Assembly (NCBI RefSeq): GCF_000502955.1 | Contig: NZ_AYWO01000005.1 | Span: forward strand, 118,344-169,072 | DNA: 50,729 nt | Origin: Mesorhizobium sp. LNHC252B00 | GTDB lineage: Bacteria > Pseudomonadota > Alphaproteobacteria > Rhizobiales > Rhizobiaceae | Direction of reading: 5' to 3' | Shown here: positions 38,683 to 48,269 of the stretch, in pieces | Position numbering within the stretch: position 1 is the stretch's first letter | How the letters are laid out: every line of letters begins with the position of its first letter | The notes under the pieces: generated by a model | What the model saw: the letters and a program-made list of their open reading frames with translations, nothing else | Database searches by the model: none | Told to the model about the DNA's origin: nothing | Translations under genes and position numbers: made by a program

Positions 38683-39900
38683 TCACCCCGTGTAAGGCCG
38701 TAACACGAGGTCCTTGTGCACGATGACGCGCAACGGCCAACCAGGGCGCACGGTGATCGTGGGTTGGACGTTCAGGTTCTTTTCAGTGATCCGTTGGCCC
38801 GCTTGACTGACGTTCTGCTGGGTGGATTCACGAATTGCCTTGACCAAGTCGCTTTCATTTTCCCCAAAGCTCAACTCGGTACCAACCCCCAGCAATGTGG
38901 CCACCGCGACGCCCTTGATCAACTGCCAAGTATGGAAATCCACCTTGTCCTCGAGCCCGGCATAGCCGGCCGCGTCGGTCACGGGCAGATTGTCGATTTC
39001 GGTAGAGGAGCCGTCCGGCATCACGATGCGTTGCCACACCAACAGAGCGCGCCTTTGCCCAAAGGCTACAACGCTGTCGTAGGTGCCGATCAGCCGTGAG
39101 CCCTGCGGGATGAGCAGGATGCTGCCGGTGACGCTGTCGTGCACATTCTCGGTGATCTGGGCGACGACAAGGCCGGGCAGATCGGAATTGATGCCGGTGA
39201 TCAGGCTTGCAGCGATCACGCTACCGGCCATGATCTGATAGGGCGAAGCCGGCGTCTGCAGTGCATGCGGGTTGTAGATCCCGCCGGTGTTCCGTTGATC
39301 GATGAAATCGAGCTTGCGCTGTTGATTGTTCTGGTCGCCCTCGGCCGGCGCGACGGAAGCTCGCTGGCTTTCGGTATCTGGCTGCGGAGACGCCGTCTCG
39401 AAAGGCGAACGTCCGCCCTGCCCATTGCCAAAAGCTTCCGTCTGCTGGAGCCGGTTTTCGATGCGGAAGAGGACTTGCGACTCGCGCGCCTCAATCGCTT
39501 GTTGTGCAAGCCGCTGCGCCTCGGCGGAAACGTCTTGCCCAGGTGCGAAGCCAAGCTGGCGCTGGTGCTCGAGAATAGGACGGCCGAGATCCCCGGGCAG
39601 CGGCGGTCCAAGCACCGGAGCCTTCGGCTTGCTCCCGGAATAGTCCTTGGGCAGCGATTCAAGTCCCTCGGCGGTCGGCTTGCGGTCCGTGCTGTAGAGC
39701 TCTTCGGCCTGCTGTTTCAGGCGCAATGCGGGTCCCCGCAGCGCCATCATCGTGACGCCAAAAACAGCGCCGGAACCAACAGCAGCGATCGCGACGATTA
39801 TGCCGCGCCTGAACCGCACCGCTCGGCGGGGCGAGGCTCGCAGCTGCAGCTGTTCGGGATTGAGCTTCGGCGGAGCATTCGGATGGGAAGTATCGGTCAT
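38683..39900 (-). CDS. trbI: Conjugal transfer protein TrbI (VirB10-like)
   Basis: 405 residues. A short cytoplasmic part, one membrane segment (GIIVAIAAVGSGAVFGVTMM), a proline/glutamine-rich periplasmic linker, and a C-terminal VirB10 domain (NPHALQTPASPYQIMAGSVI to LVLRPYTG). It bridges the inner and outer membranes in the mating channel. GGGGAGG precedes ATG 39900. It starts 10 nt after the trbG stop. Confidence 0.93.
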   Translation of the reverse strand: MTDTSHPNAPPKLNPEQLQLRASPRRAVRFRRGIIVAIAAVGSGAVFGVTMMALRGPALRLKQQAEELYSTDRKPTAEGLESLPKDYSGSKPKAPVLGPPLPGDLGRPILEHQRQLGFAPGQDVSAEAQRLAQQAIEARESQVLFRIENRLQQTEAFGNGQGGRSPFETASPQPDTESQRASVAPAEGDQNNQQRKLDFIDQRNTGGIYNPHALQTPASPYQIMAGSVIAASLITGINSDLPGLVVAQITENVHDSVTGSILLIPQGSRLIGTYDSVVAFGQRRALLVWQRIVMPDGSSTEIDNLPVTDAAGYAGLEDKVDFHTWQLIKGVAVATLLGVGTELSFGENESDLVKAIRESTQQNVSQAGQRITEKNLNVQPTITVRPGWPLRVIVHKDLVLRPYTG

Positions 39901-39910
39901 GAGCCTCCCC

Positions 39911-40939
39911 TCACCTGCCAAAACGCGAAAACAGCGAAACCCGCCGCGGCGGTTTCCGACCGTCGGTTCTCGTAATGCGCACCACCTGCTGCTGTTTGGT
40001 GCCCAGCCTTAGCTCGGCCGCAGCAAAGAGGCGATCGACGATGTAGTAGTTGCCGCGCATGCGATAGTTGACGAGCTGGTTGTCCCCGTCGGCTCCGACG
40101 ATGAAGAGCGGCGGCGCCTCACCTTGGTCTATACGGCGCGGGAATTCGATATAGACCCTGCTGCCATCATCAAAGGCGCGCGTCGGTCTCCATGGTGGCG
40201 TGTCGCCGGCGATCGAATAGCGGAAGCGGATGTTTTCGAGTGCTACGTTCGAGGCCGCGGGCATTTCAGCCTCGGCCTGAGCGTTGCGCCGCCGAAGCGC
40301 CACGAGTTGGTCTTCGCTGTAAATCCAGGAGAGCGCCGCCATGGCAGTTTTCTCAGTGCTTTGAAGCTGCAGGTGATAGGATCGCCTGTCCGTCGTGATG
40401 ACCAGATTGGTGGCAAGCCCCGGCGCGAATGGCTTCACCAGCACATGAGTGCGCTGGTCATCGCCTGAGCCACTAACGGTGTCACCGATCACCCAACGGA
40501 CCGTATCGCCGGCTGAGACCGAGGTCAGCTTCTCGCCCCGCTGCAATGAGATATCGGTGACGCGCTCCGGCGCGGCGTAGAGCTGGTAGAGCGCGCCGTC
40601 GGCAAAGGGGTAAACCTGCACCGCATTGACATAGCCAAACTTGGTGGGTTGTTGCGTCGCCGCCTTGTTGGCATCGGCGACCTGTTCTTCCGGCGAGCGC
40701 TTATCTGGGGCGGGCTTGCCGGGTGCGGGCATCAACTGACCAGGCAACGGTAACGGTTTCGGCACTTCCACGACCTTGACCGGCTTCTCCGGCGCCTTCT
40801 CGATCGCGGCTGGTTTGAAGTCCTCGTGGTCATAGGAAATCTGAGGCGGCGGCACTGGCTTCGAGGCACAGGCCGAAAGAACCGCAGCAGACGCCGACAG
40901 GATCAAGGCAGCACGAAGCAATTGGGCTCTATTTGTCAT
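39911..40939 (-). CDS. trbG: Conjugal transfer protein TrbG (VirB9-like)
   Basis: 342 residues. A lipoprotein-type signal peptide ends LSAC (lipobox Cys24), followed by a proline-rich stretch and the VirB9/CagX domain (ALYQLYAAPERVTDISLQRG to the C-terminal NYYIVDRLFAAAELRLG). It forms the outer-membrane ring with TrbI. It overlaps trbF by 11 nt. Confidence 0.93.
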   Translation of the reverse strand: MTNRAQLLRAALILSASAAVLSACASKPVPPPQISYDHEDFKPAAIEKAPEKPVKVVEVPKPLPLPGQLMPAPGKPAPDKRSPEEQVADANKAATQQPTKFGYVNAVQVYPFADGALYQLYAAPERVTDISLQRGEKLTSVSAGDTVRWVIGDTVSGSGDDQRTHVLVKPFAPGLATNLVITTDRRSYHLQLQSTEKTAMAALSWIYSEDQLVALRRRNAQAEAEMPAASNVALENIRFRYSIAGDTPPWRPTRAFDDGSRVYIEFPRRIDQGEAPPLFIVGADGDNQLVNYRMRGNYYIVDRLFAAAELRLGTKQQQVVRITRTDGRKPPRRVSLFSRFGR

Positions 40940-41660
40940 TGGCGGGCTCCTTAGGGGAAACGGGGGTTGGCGCGGCGCTGTCGAGCTCGCGCGACCAGTC
41001 GATGGCGTTGATGAAGACGCCGAGCGGGTTCTTGCGCAGCTGCTCGGTTGTCCTAGGCGGGCGGATGAGGATGGTGAGGATCCCGATCCAGCGCGTCGTG
41101 CTGGCGAGGCTGCCGCGCTCGAATACCTGCTCGGTCCATTTGACCTGGAACGAGCTGTCGGAAGCCCTGACCACGCTGGTCACCTGCACTGACACGCTGC
41201 GCGTGCCGATTTGACCGAAAGGGTCGTTCGCCTTGGCATATTCGTTGAGGAAGAGCGCCGCTCGGTCGGTGGCAAAGTCGTAGGCCGACAGCCAATTCTG
41301 CCGCACCAGAACCGCATCGGTGGAAACCGAACGAACATTCTGGATGAAGCGGCTGAGATGCCAGGCGATCTGGGCATCGTCGGGCTGGTAGTTTTGGACT
41401 GCCGGCGCGACCGCGTGCGCCTCGCCAAAGCGGTCGACCTCGACGACATAAGGCACGACGCGGCCCTGCATCGACTGCCACAGAAGCCCACCGGAAAGCG
41501 CCGTCGTCAGAGCCAGGCAGCCAAAGGCCATGAAGCGCCAGTTCTTGGCCTGGACGCGCGCCGCGCCGATGCGCTCATCCCAGAGTTGGCTGGCCTTCTG
41601 GTAGGGTGTTACGGGTTCGGGCGTCTTTCCATAACGCTGAACGGGTCGCTTGAAGAGCAT
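40929..41660 (-). CDS. trbF: Conjugal transfer protein TrbF (VirB8-like)
   Basis: 243 residues with one membrane segment (WRFMAFGCLALTTALSGGLL) and a periplasmic VirB8/TrbF domain (VVPYVVEVDRFGEAHAV, then FQVKWTEQVFERG). It is an inner-membrane scaffold of the mating channel. It starts directly at the trbL stop with no gap. Confidence 0.93.
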   Translation of the reverse strand: MLFKRPVQRYGKTPEPVTPYQKASQLWDERIGAARVQAKNWRFMAFGCLALTTALSGGLLWQSMQGRVVPYVVEVDRFGEAHAVAPAVQNYQPDDAQIAWHLSRFIQNVRSVSTDAVLVRQNWLSAYDFATDRAALFLNEYAKANDPFGQIGTRSVSVQVTSVVRASDSSFQVKWTEQVFERGSLASTTRWIGILTILIRPPRTTEQLRKNPLGVFINAIDWSRELDSAAPTPVSPKEPANDK

Positions 41661-42983
41661 CTAGTCTTCCTTGTCATTGAGGGAGGGATTGGCGCCGCTT
41701 CCGCCCCGATCTCCATCGCGCACCGCCTGCGTGGCAGCATTGCGATGGGCGCGTGCGGTCTGTTCGGAACGCAGACGCCTTGCCCAGACCGGCGCGGGGT
41801 CAGAGGCTGCAGCGGGCGAGGTTCCTGTCTTTGACGCGGTCGGCATGCCGCCGGTCGCGGTCCAGCCGGCATCGCGACCGGCGTCGGCACTACGGCGGAA
41901 TGGTTCTGCTGCGGATCGCATTCCCCGCATCGCGGCGCCGCTAGCGGCACTCGCAACCCCCTGCAGCCCAGCAGCTACCCCGGACAGCCCGGACTCGGGC
42001 GATGTCGCGCGCCCCGTTTGCCAAGCGACGGTGGCAGCGGACCCCATGGCGGCGCCGGCACGGACTGCGGCGAGGCCGCCGCCTGTTGCCATGCGCGCGC
42101 CGGCAAACGCAGCGCCTCCGGCAACGAGCGTTGATCCAGCTGCGGCCGCCGTTGTTCCAAGTGCCGCGCCGGCGCCAAGCTGCGGCGCGCCGGAAACGAG
42201 ACCCGAGGCAATCCCGGGGCCGAAAATGCCGAGCCCAAGCAGCGCCAGCGCACCCAGCACCTGAGACATGGCCGCCGCCAGGTCCGGCTCCTGGCCCTGC
42301 AGGGCGGAAGCGAACTCGCCAAAGAGCGTGGAGCCGATGCCGACGATGACGGCAAGCACCATCACCTTGATGCCCGACGAAATCACATTGCCGAGCACGC
42401 GCTCGGCCAGAAACGCCGAGCGGTTCCAGAGCGCGAAGGGCACCAGGACGAAGCCGGCCAGCGTGGTGAGCTTGAACTCGAGGATGGTGATGAAGAGCTG
42501 GATGGAAAGAATGAAGAAGGCGATGAGGACCAGGAACCAGGCCAGAAGCAGCACGAAGATGGTGAGCGCGTTACCGAAGATCTCGGGGAAGCCTACTAGC
42601 TGGCTCGCTTGATTGAGGAGCGGCCAGGCGCCCTCGAAGCCGGCCGCGGCAATGCGGCCTGGCCGCAGGAGACTGTCGGCGGACAGGTTGCCGGCCGATG
42701 CGTTGATGCCGAGACCGGCAAAGGAGCGGTAAATTATGTCGGCAAGGTTCTTGAAATTGTTCAGGACGAAGGCGAAGGCGCCGACATAGAGCACTTTGCG
42801 AACAAGCCGGCCAAGAATGTTGGGCTCGCCGCCGAACGCCCAGACCAAGCCCGCGAGCGTGATGTCAATGCCGATCAGAAAGGTGGTGAGAAAGGCGACG
42901 TCGCCCGAAAGCAGACCGAACCCACTGTCAATGTAGCGGGTAAAGGTCTCCATGAAGCGATCGATGACTCCGAGGTCGTTCAT
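41661..42983 (-). CDS. trbL: Conjugal transfer protein TrbL (VirB6-like)
   Basis: 440 residues. It has five or more membrane segments in the first 300 residues (for example ILVLLLAWF-type and FVLVPFALWNRSAFLAERVL) and a long Ala/Gly-rich hydrophilic tail. It is the polytopic inner-membrane core of the channel. Only 36 nt separate it from trbJ, so the entry-exclusion gene trbK usually found here is missing. Confidence 0.92.
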   Translation of the reverse strand: MNDLGVIDRFMETFTRYIDSGFGLLSGDVAFLTTFLIGIDITLAGLVWAFGGEPNILGRLVRKVLYVGAFAFVLNNFKNLADIIYRSFAGLGINASAGNLSADSLLRPGRIAAAGFEGAWPLLNQASQLVGFPEIFGNALTIFVLLLAWFLVLIAFFILSIQLFITILEFKLTTLAGFVLVPFALWNRSAFLAERVLGNVISSGIKVMVLAVIVGIGSTLFGEFASALQGQEPDLAAAMSQVLGALALLGLGIFGPGIASGLVSGAPQLGAGAALGTTAAAAGSTLVAGGAAFAGARMATGGGLAAVRAGAAMGSAATVAWQTGRATSPESGLSGVAAGLQGVASAASGAAMRGMRSAAEPFRRSADAGRDAGWTATGGMPTASKTGTSPAAASDPAPVWARRLRSEQTARAHRNAATQAVRDGDRGGSGANPSLNDKED

Positions 42984-43019
42984 GTCGCCGCCTTCCTCGT
43001 TGTCTTGAAGAACTGCCGC

Positions 43020-43745
43020 TCAGTTGCCGGGATAAGCCGTGCCGGTGCCCAGGAAACGCTTCGTCGTCTCGCGAGCGGCTTCCTCAGACTGCGCCTTGCG
43101 CGCCGCATCCTCGGCCTCGGCCCGGAACTGGGTCGCAAGCAGCGTCTGGATCTGCATCTGCTGCTTGGTCGAAAGCGCGATCAGCTGATTCGTAGCCTGG
43201 CTTGCCTCGAGGGCACCTGCCGCGCCCTGACTGCGATTGACGAGATCGGTAAGCAGGTCGCCATCGGCCTGCACGTTCTCGACGATCTGCGACTGCGCGC
43301 TCATGGTCTGGCGGAACGCCTGCATGGCGCTCTGCCAGCGCTCGCGCGCGGCGCTCGCCACATCGCTGACCTTGATGGTGGCGTCGTAGCTTTCCGGATA
43401 TTGCTGGCGCCACTGGTCCTGCAGCTTGTCGAGATCGAAGCTCAGGCCGCTCGCCTGGGTCATCAGACCGTCAATCCGTTGGAGCGAGCCGGTAAGCCGG
43501 CCCACGGAAGAGAAATCCAGGCGCTGAAGGTTGCGCGCCATGTTCTGCAGCATGGTCGCCTGGTTCTGAAGCGACTGGATTTGGTTGTTGATCTGCTCCA
43601 ATGCGCGTGCTGCCGACAGCACATTCTGCGTATAGTTGGACGGGTCAAACACGATGAGCGCATAGGCCGGCTGGACGTAGTCAGCCATCGGTTTGGCGAT
43701 CAGGGAAACGGTGACCAGGCTAGTAAAAAGGCGGCGTCCGATCAT
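43020..43745 (-). CDS. trbJ: Conjugal transfer protein TrbJ (VirB5-like)
   Basis: 241 residues. An N-terminal signal segment (RLFTSLVTVSLIAKPMADYV) precedes IVFDPSNYTQNVLSAARALE and QINNQIQSLQNQATMLQNMA, the typical TrbJ opening, and long helical coiled-coil-prone stretches follow. It is a minor pilus or adhesion component in the periplasm. It overlaps the trbE stop by 4 nt. Confidence 0.93.
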   Translation of the reverse strand: MIGRRLFTSLVTVSLIAKPMADYVQPAYALIVFDPSNYTQNVLSAARALEQINNQIQSLQNQATMLQNMARNLQRLDFSSVGRLTGSLQRIDGLMTQASGLSFDLDKLQDQWRQQYPESYDATIKVSDVASAARERWQSAMQAFRQTMSAQSQIVENVQADGDLLTDLVNRSQGAAGALEASQATNQLIALSTKQQMQIQTLLATQFRAEAEDAARKAQSEEAARETTKRFLGTGTAYPGN

Positions 43746-46192
43746 GACGATTGCTCCTTGTTAGGTTGAGGAAATTGCTGGAGAAGCTCGGCAGCCCAAT
43801 CCAGGCCGCGCGCACTGAAGAAACGGGCGGCAAAGCTGCCCTGCCCTTCTTCGGAAAGAATATTGTCGATCAGGGTCTGCGCGGCCGGGTCGGAGGCGCC
43901 GCAAAGCGCAAGAGCGATCGGGCCTAGCCCGAGCTCGAAGAGGCGATTGCCGCGGCGCGACTGCAGATAGTAGTGGCGCTTCGGCGTGGCGCGGGCGACC
44001 AATTCGATCTGTCGCTCATTAAGACCGAAGCGCTCATAGGCTGCCCGTGCCTGCGGCTCCACCGCACGATCATTGGGGAGAAAAATGCGCTGCGGGCAGC
44101 TCTCGACGATTGCGGGTGCGATAGAAGAGCCGGCGATGTCGGCAAGCGACTGCGTCGCGAAGATGACGGAGACGTTTTTCTTACGCAGCACCTTAAGCCA
44201 TTCGCGGATGCGGGCGGCAAAGAGCGGGTTGTCGAGATAGACCCAGGCCTCGTCGAGCATGAGCAGCGTCGGCCGCCCGTCAAACCGGTCCTCAAGACGA
44301 TGGAACAGATAGGTGAGCACAGGCAGCACAGCGCCTTGGCTGTGCATCAGCTCCTGGGTCTCGAAACACTGCACATCCGAGATGGCCAGCCGGTCGTCAT
44401 CGGCATCGAGCAGGCGGCCGAATGGACCGTCGAGCGTGTAGGGCATCAACGCCGATTTGAGCGCATTGGACTGAAGCAGGACCGACAGGCCAGTCAGCGT
44501 GCGTTCCTGCGCCGGCGCGGTGGCGAGGCTGGTGAGCGCCGACCAGATTGCTTCCTTCACCTCCGGGGTGACGGTGACATTCTCGTGGGCAATGAGGCCG
44601 GCGATCCATTCGGCCGCCCAGCTCTGTGTGGCCGGGTCATCGATGTGGCGCAGCGGCTGGAAAGCAAGCGCACCATTCGCACCCAACGCATGGTGGTCGC
44701 CGCCCATGGCAAGCGCGGCGGCGCGGGCCGAATTGCCTTTGTCGAAGACATAGATTTGCGCGCCAGCGTAGCGCCGGAACTGCAAAGCGATCAGGGCAAG
44801 CAGAACCGACTTGCCGGCACCGGTCGGCCCGACAATCAGCATGTGGCCGACATCGCCGATATGGGTCGAAAGCCGAAACGGCGTCGAGCCGCTGGTTTCG
44901 GCGAAAAGAAGCGGCGGAGCGTAATCGCCGGTGACCTCGGCAAGATGCTCGTTCTCCGCTGGACCTGCCCACACGGACGACAGCGGCATGAGATGGGCAA
45001 GGTTAAGCGTGTGAACGAGCGGCTGGCGAACGTTGGCGTAGACATGACCCGGCAATGAACCAAGCCACGCTTCGACGGCGTTGATGCTTTCGCGAATGGT
45101 GGTGAAGCCGAGCCCGTTGACGATCCGCTCGACGGCGCGAAGCTTTTCCGCGGCGGCTTTACGGTTCTGATCCCACACCGTCACCGTTGTGGTGAGATAG
45201 CCGAAGCCGACATGATCGCCGCCCAATGCCTGCAGTGCTGCATCGGCATCGAGCGCCTTGTTGTCGGCGTCGCTGTCGACGAGAGGCACCGGTTCGTTGG
45301 TCATTACCTCGCGCAGAATAGCCGCGATCGATTTGCGCTTGGCAAACCACTGCCGGCGGAGCCGAGTCAGCGTCTTCGTGGCTTCCGCCTTGTCGAGTGG
45401 AATGAAGCGCGTCACCCAGCGATAGGCGAAATCCTGGTTATTGAGCGCATCAAGCATTCCTGGCCGGGTGACGTTCGGAAAGCCGAGAACTGTGAGCGTG
45501 CGCAGATGCTGCTCGCCCAGCATCGGCTCTAGGCCGCCGGTCAGCGGCGCGTCAACCAGGACGCCGTCGAGATACATTGGCGTTTCCGGCACGGCAACGG
45601 GATGATGGCGGGTCGAGATCGTGCCGTGCAGGTACGTCAGGGTCTCGGCATCGTCGAGCGCGCGCACCTCTGGCACGAAGCCCGAAAGAAGATCGAGAAC
45701 GCGGTCAGTCTCGTCTCGGAACCGGGCAAGCTCCTGGCGCCAGTCTCTTTCCCCTCCCAAGTGATGCGAGTCGACGAGAGCACTTTCCGCGCGCGCTTGG
45801 CCATCGGGCCCAGGCATGAAGACCAAGGTCAGATGATAGATGCTCTCGAAATGCGCGACCTTGCCCCCGAAGGCCGCGCGCCGTTCCTCATCGATCAGCC
45901 ATGAGGCAGCATCGGGAAGCGCCGAGCTCGGATAGCCCAGCGCTTCGCTGCGCTCGGCCTCGAAGAATAATGCCCAGCCGGAGCCGAGCCTTCTCAGCGC
46001 ATTGTTTGCCCGCGCGCATATGCCGATAAGTTCGGCCTCCGTCGCGCTTTCAAGGTCGGGGCCACGAAACCGCAATGTCCGCTGGAAGCTGCCATCCTTG
46101 TTGAGCACGATGCCGGGCGCGACGAGTGCTGCCCACGGCAGATGGTCGGCAAGCCGGTCGGCTTTGCCGCGGTATTCGGAAAGCTTCAGCAT
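43742..46192 (-). CDS. trbE: Conjugal transfer ATPase TrbE (VirB4-like)
   Basis: 816 residues, usual for TrbE. Walker A GPTGAGKSV at 455-463 and Walker B PTLLMLDEAWVYLD, with the SVIFATQSLADIAGSSIAPA segment. It is the largest ATPase of the type IV channel and drives pilus assembly and transfer at the inner membrane. It overlaps trbD and trbJ at its two ends, so the operon is tightly coupled. Confidence 0.96.
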   Translation of the reverse strand: MLKLSEYRGKADRLADHLPWAALVAPGIVLNKDGSFQRTLRFRGPDLESATEAELIGICARANNALRRLGSGWALFFEAERSEALGYPSSALPDAASWLIDEERRAAFGGKVAHFESIYHLTLVFMPGPDGQARAESALVDSHHLGGERDWRQELARFRDETDRVLDLLSGFVPEVRALDDAETLTYLHGTISTRHHPVAVPETPMYLDGVLVDAPLTGGLEPMLGEQHLRTLTVLGFPNVTRPGMLDALNNQDFAYRWVTRFIPLDKAEATKTLTRLRRQWFAKRKSIAAILREVMTNEPVPLVDSDADNKALDADAALQALGGDHVGFGYLTTTVTVWDQNRKAAAEKLRAVERIVNGLGFTTIRESINAVEAWLGSLPGHVYANVRQPLVHTLNLAHLMPLSSVWAGPAENEHLAEVTGDYAPPLLFAETSGSTPFRLSTHIGDVGHMLIVGPTGAGKSVLLALIALQFRRYAGAQIYVFDKGNSARAAALAMGGDHHALGANGALAFQPLRHIDDPATQSWAAEWIAGLIAHENVTVTPEVKEAIWSALTSLATAPAQERTLTGLSVLLQSNALKSALMPYTLDGPFGRLLDADDDRLAISDVQCFETQELMHSQGAVLPVLTYLFHRLEDRFDGRPTLLMLDEAWVYLDNPLFAARIREWLKVLRKKNVSVIFATQSLADIAGSSIAPAIVESCPQRIFLPNDRAVEPQARAAYERFGLNERQIELVARATPKRHYYLQSRRGNRLFELGLGPIALALCGASDPAAQTLIDNILSEEGQGSFAARFFSARGLDWAAELLQQFPQPNKEQSS

Positions 46193-46458
46193 GCAAGCCA
46201 GCCCTTTTGACGAAGATGACGGACAAGCACGCTGGCAAAATCCGGATCACGCCGTGCGGCAAAGACCGCGAGCGTGTGGCCGGCGATCCAGAGGATCAGA
46301 CCGGCAATCCACTGCTGCAGGCCTAGGCCGATGGCCGCGGTCACCGTGCCATTGAGGATCGCCACCGCCCGCGGCGCGCCGCCGAGCAGGATCGGCTCGG
46401 TGAGCGCCCGATGGACCAGAACCTCGAAGCCTTCGATATGCTGCTCTCCGGTGCTCAT
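46186..46458 (-). CDS. trbD: Conjugal transfer protein TrbD (VirB3-like)
   Basis: 90 residues in a frame that could be misread as longer. It begins MSTGEQHIEGFEVLVHRALT and has a hydrophobic pair (AAIGLGLQQWIAGLILWIAG) followed by a short basic tail. TrbD is a small inner-membrane partner of TrbE. Its ATG overlaps the trbC stop by 4 nt (ATGA) and its end overlaps trbE. Confidence 0.92.
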   Translation of the reverse strand: MSTGEQHIEGFEVLVHRALTEPILLGGAPRAVAILNGTVTAAIGLGLQQWIAGLILWIAGHTLAVFAARRDPDFASVLVRHLRQKGWLAC

Positions 46459-46766
46459 CAGACGACTGCCCCGCCGCCAAAGGAGAAGAAGGAAAGAAAG
46501 AAGCTCGAGGCCGCGAAGGCGATCGACAGGCCGAAGACGATCTGGATCAGCCGGCGGAAACCGCCCGCCGTGTCGCCGAAGGCAAGGGTCAGGCCGGTGG
46601 TGATGATGATGATCACCGCGATGATCTTGGCGACCGGCCCCTGCACCGATTCCAAAATCTGCTGCAGCGGCTGTTCCCACGGCATGCCGGAGCCGGCAGC
46701 GTGGGCCTGGGCCGTGAGAAGAAGCGCGACGGCGGCGAACGAAAGAAAGCGAAGCTTCTTGCGCAT
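46458..46766 (-). CDS. trbC: Conjugal transfer prepilin TrbC (VirB2-like)
   Basis: 102 residues. A Sec signal (MRKKLRFLSFAAVALLLTAQ, cleavage near AHA) is followed by two hydrophobic segments (IIAVIIIITTGLTLAFG and IVFGLSIAFAASSFFLSFF). In related systems the product is cut and cyclised to form the conjugative pilus. Confidence 0.93.
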   Translation of the reverse strand: MRKKLRFLSFAAVALLLTAQAHAAGSGMPWEQPLQQILESVQGPVAKIIAVIIIITTGLTLAFGDTAGGFRRLIQIVFGLSIAFAASSFFLSFFSFGGGAVV

Positions 46767-46777
46767 GAGGTGACCTT

Positions 46778-47746
46778 TCAGAGCTGCTGGAGTTGCGGAA
46801 GTGTGAGCGGGGTGACGGCGTAATCGCCGCTGCCGTCGAGACCCGTGACCTCGGCGATCGCGTCAACGCGGCGCGCGGGTCCTCTTCCGGCAATAAAGAT
46901 GACCAAGTCGACGGCATCGGCGATCAGCCGGCGGGGAACGGTGACAACGGCTTCCTGGGCGAGCTGCTCAATACGATAGAGTGCGGAGCGTGCCGAATTG
47001 GCGTGAACCGTGGCAATGCCGCCGGGATGTCCGGTGTTCCATGCCTTCAGCATGTCGAGGGCTTCCGCGCCCCGCACTTCGCCGACGATGATGCGGTCGG
47101 GTCTAAGTCGCAGCGTCGAGCGCACGAGATCACCAAGCGTGACCGACCCCCGCCTCGTCCTCAAGGCAACACAGTCCTCGGCTGCGCATTGCAGCTCGCG
47201 GGTGTCCTCAATTAGGATCACTCGCTCATCGCATTCGGCGACTTCTGCCAACAGCGCATTCGCAAGCGTGGTCTTGCCCGACGACGTGCCGCCGGCGACC
47301 AGGATGTTGCGCCGCTCACGGACCGCCTTCCTCAGCGCATCGGCCTGCAGCGGGAGGATGATGCGATCGGCGACATAGTTGGCCAGCGTGTAGAGTTTTG
47401 CTGCCGGCTTGCGGATGGCAAAGCATGGCGCCAAGACGATTGGCGGTAACAGGCCCTCGAAACGCTCGCCTGAGGGTAGTTCGGCGCTGACGATTGGGTT
47501 GTCCGCATGCGCCTCGGCGCGCACGTGAGAGGCAACGAGGCGGACGATGCGTTCGGCCTCGGATGGATGCATATGCACGCCGGTATCGACCCGGCCTTCT
47601 CCCAACCGGTCGAGCCGCAGCGCGCCGTCGGGGTTGACCATCACCTCGATGACGGTCGGATCGGCAAGGGCCTCGGTGATCGCGGGGCCCATGGCTGTGC
47701 GCAGCATGGCGCGGCGGCGGTGGTCGGCTGCGGGATGAGAGCTCAT
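46778..47746 (-). CDS. trbB: Conjugal transfer ATPase TrbB (VirB11-like)
   Basis: 322 residues. It is a hexameric secretion ATPase: Walker A GGTSSGKTT (152-160), an Asp box ILIEDTRELQCA, and GEVRGAEALDMLKAWNTGHP with ATVHANSA-type His box. It energises pilus assembly from the cytoplasmic face. It overlaps the upstream ribbon-helix-helix gene by 4 nt and precedes trbC. Confidence 0.96.
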   Translation of the reverse strand: MSSHPAADHRRRAMLRTAMGPAITEALADPTVIEVMVNPDGALRLDRLGEGRVDTGVHMHPSEAERIVRLVASHVRAEAHADNPIVSAELPSGERFEGLLPPIVLAPCFAIRKPAAKLYTLANYVADRIILPLQADALRKAVRERRNILVAGGTSSGKTTLANALLAEVAECDERVILIEDTRELQCAAEDCVALRTRRGSVTLGDLVRSTLRLRPDRIIVGEVRGAEALDMLKAWNTGHPGGIATVHANSARSALYRIEQLAQEAVVTVPRRLIADAVDLVIFIAGRGPARRVDAIAEVTGLDGSGDYAVTPLTLPQLQQL

Positions 47747-48150
47747 CCTTCGCCTCCATTGCCATTGCCAAGCGAGCGCTTCCCGGAGGCGATCTGGCGA
47801 CCGACCTGCTCAACGAATTTGTCAAAGCGCTCTTGGGCAATCGCCTGTGTCGCCCGATCCGGGATCGGCGTGTGGGCATGAAGCGTAATCGAAAAGCGTA
47901 TGAAGAGCGCCAGGCTCTCCAGGATCACCTCGACATCGGTTCGGATATGGTCGAGGTCGCGGGAAAGACGGTCGAGCCGCCTGCCGTAGCGCTGGTCGAG
48001 TTCGTTCTCGCCACGCCGCTCGATGAAGGCCTCGACCGCTTTCGCGACGATTGCCGATTTTGTGGTCGACGGGTTGCGACTGAGGGTTTCCAGCTTCGCG
48101 CTTAACGCGGGTTCGAGCAGAAACTGGTGGCGAATGCGATGCGGCTTCAT
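47743..48150 (-). CDS. CopG/ribbon-helix-helix-type protein between traG and trbB
   Basis: 135 residues from ATG 48150 (MKPHRIRHQFLLEPALSAKL); a frame to 48195 is open but lacks a ribosome binding site. The first 60 residues look like a ribbon-helix-helix DNA-binding region (NPSTTKSAIVAKAVEAFIER), followed by helical segments. Small proteins of this type are standard between traG and trbB in alphaproteobacterial elements and may repress the trb operon. GGAACGAG precedes the start. Confidence 0.75.
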   Translation of the reverse strand: MKPHRIRHQFLLEPALSAKLETLSRNPSTTKSAIVAKAVEAFIERRGENELDQRYGRRLDRLSRDLDHIRTDVEVILESLALFIRFSITLHAHTPIPDRATQAIAQERFDKFVEQVGRQIASGKRSLGNGNGGEG

Positions 48151-48269
48151 GGGGCTCGTTCCGACTGGCCGGCGCTGATGCGCCGGCGGCGGCAACGAAC
48201 ATCGTCGAGATCCGCAAAATCGCTTATGGGCGTTATCTACGCCGAGATACGCCTGAGCTGCGGAAGCGC

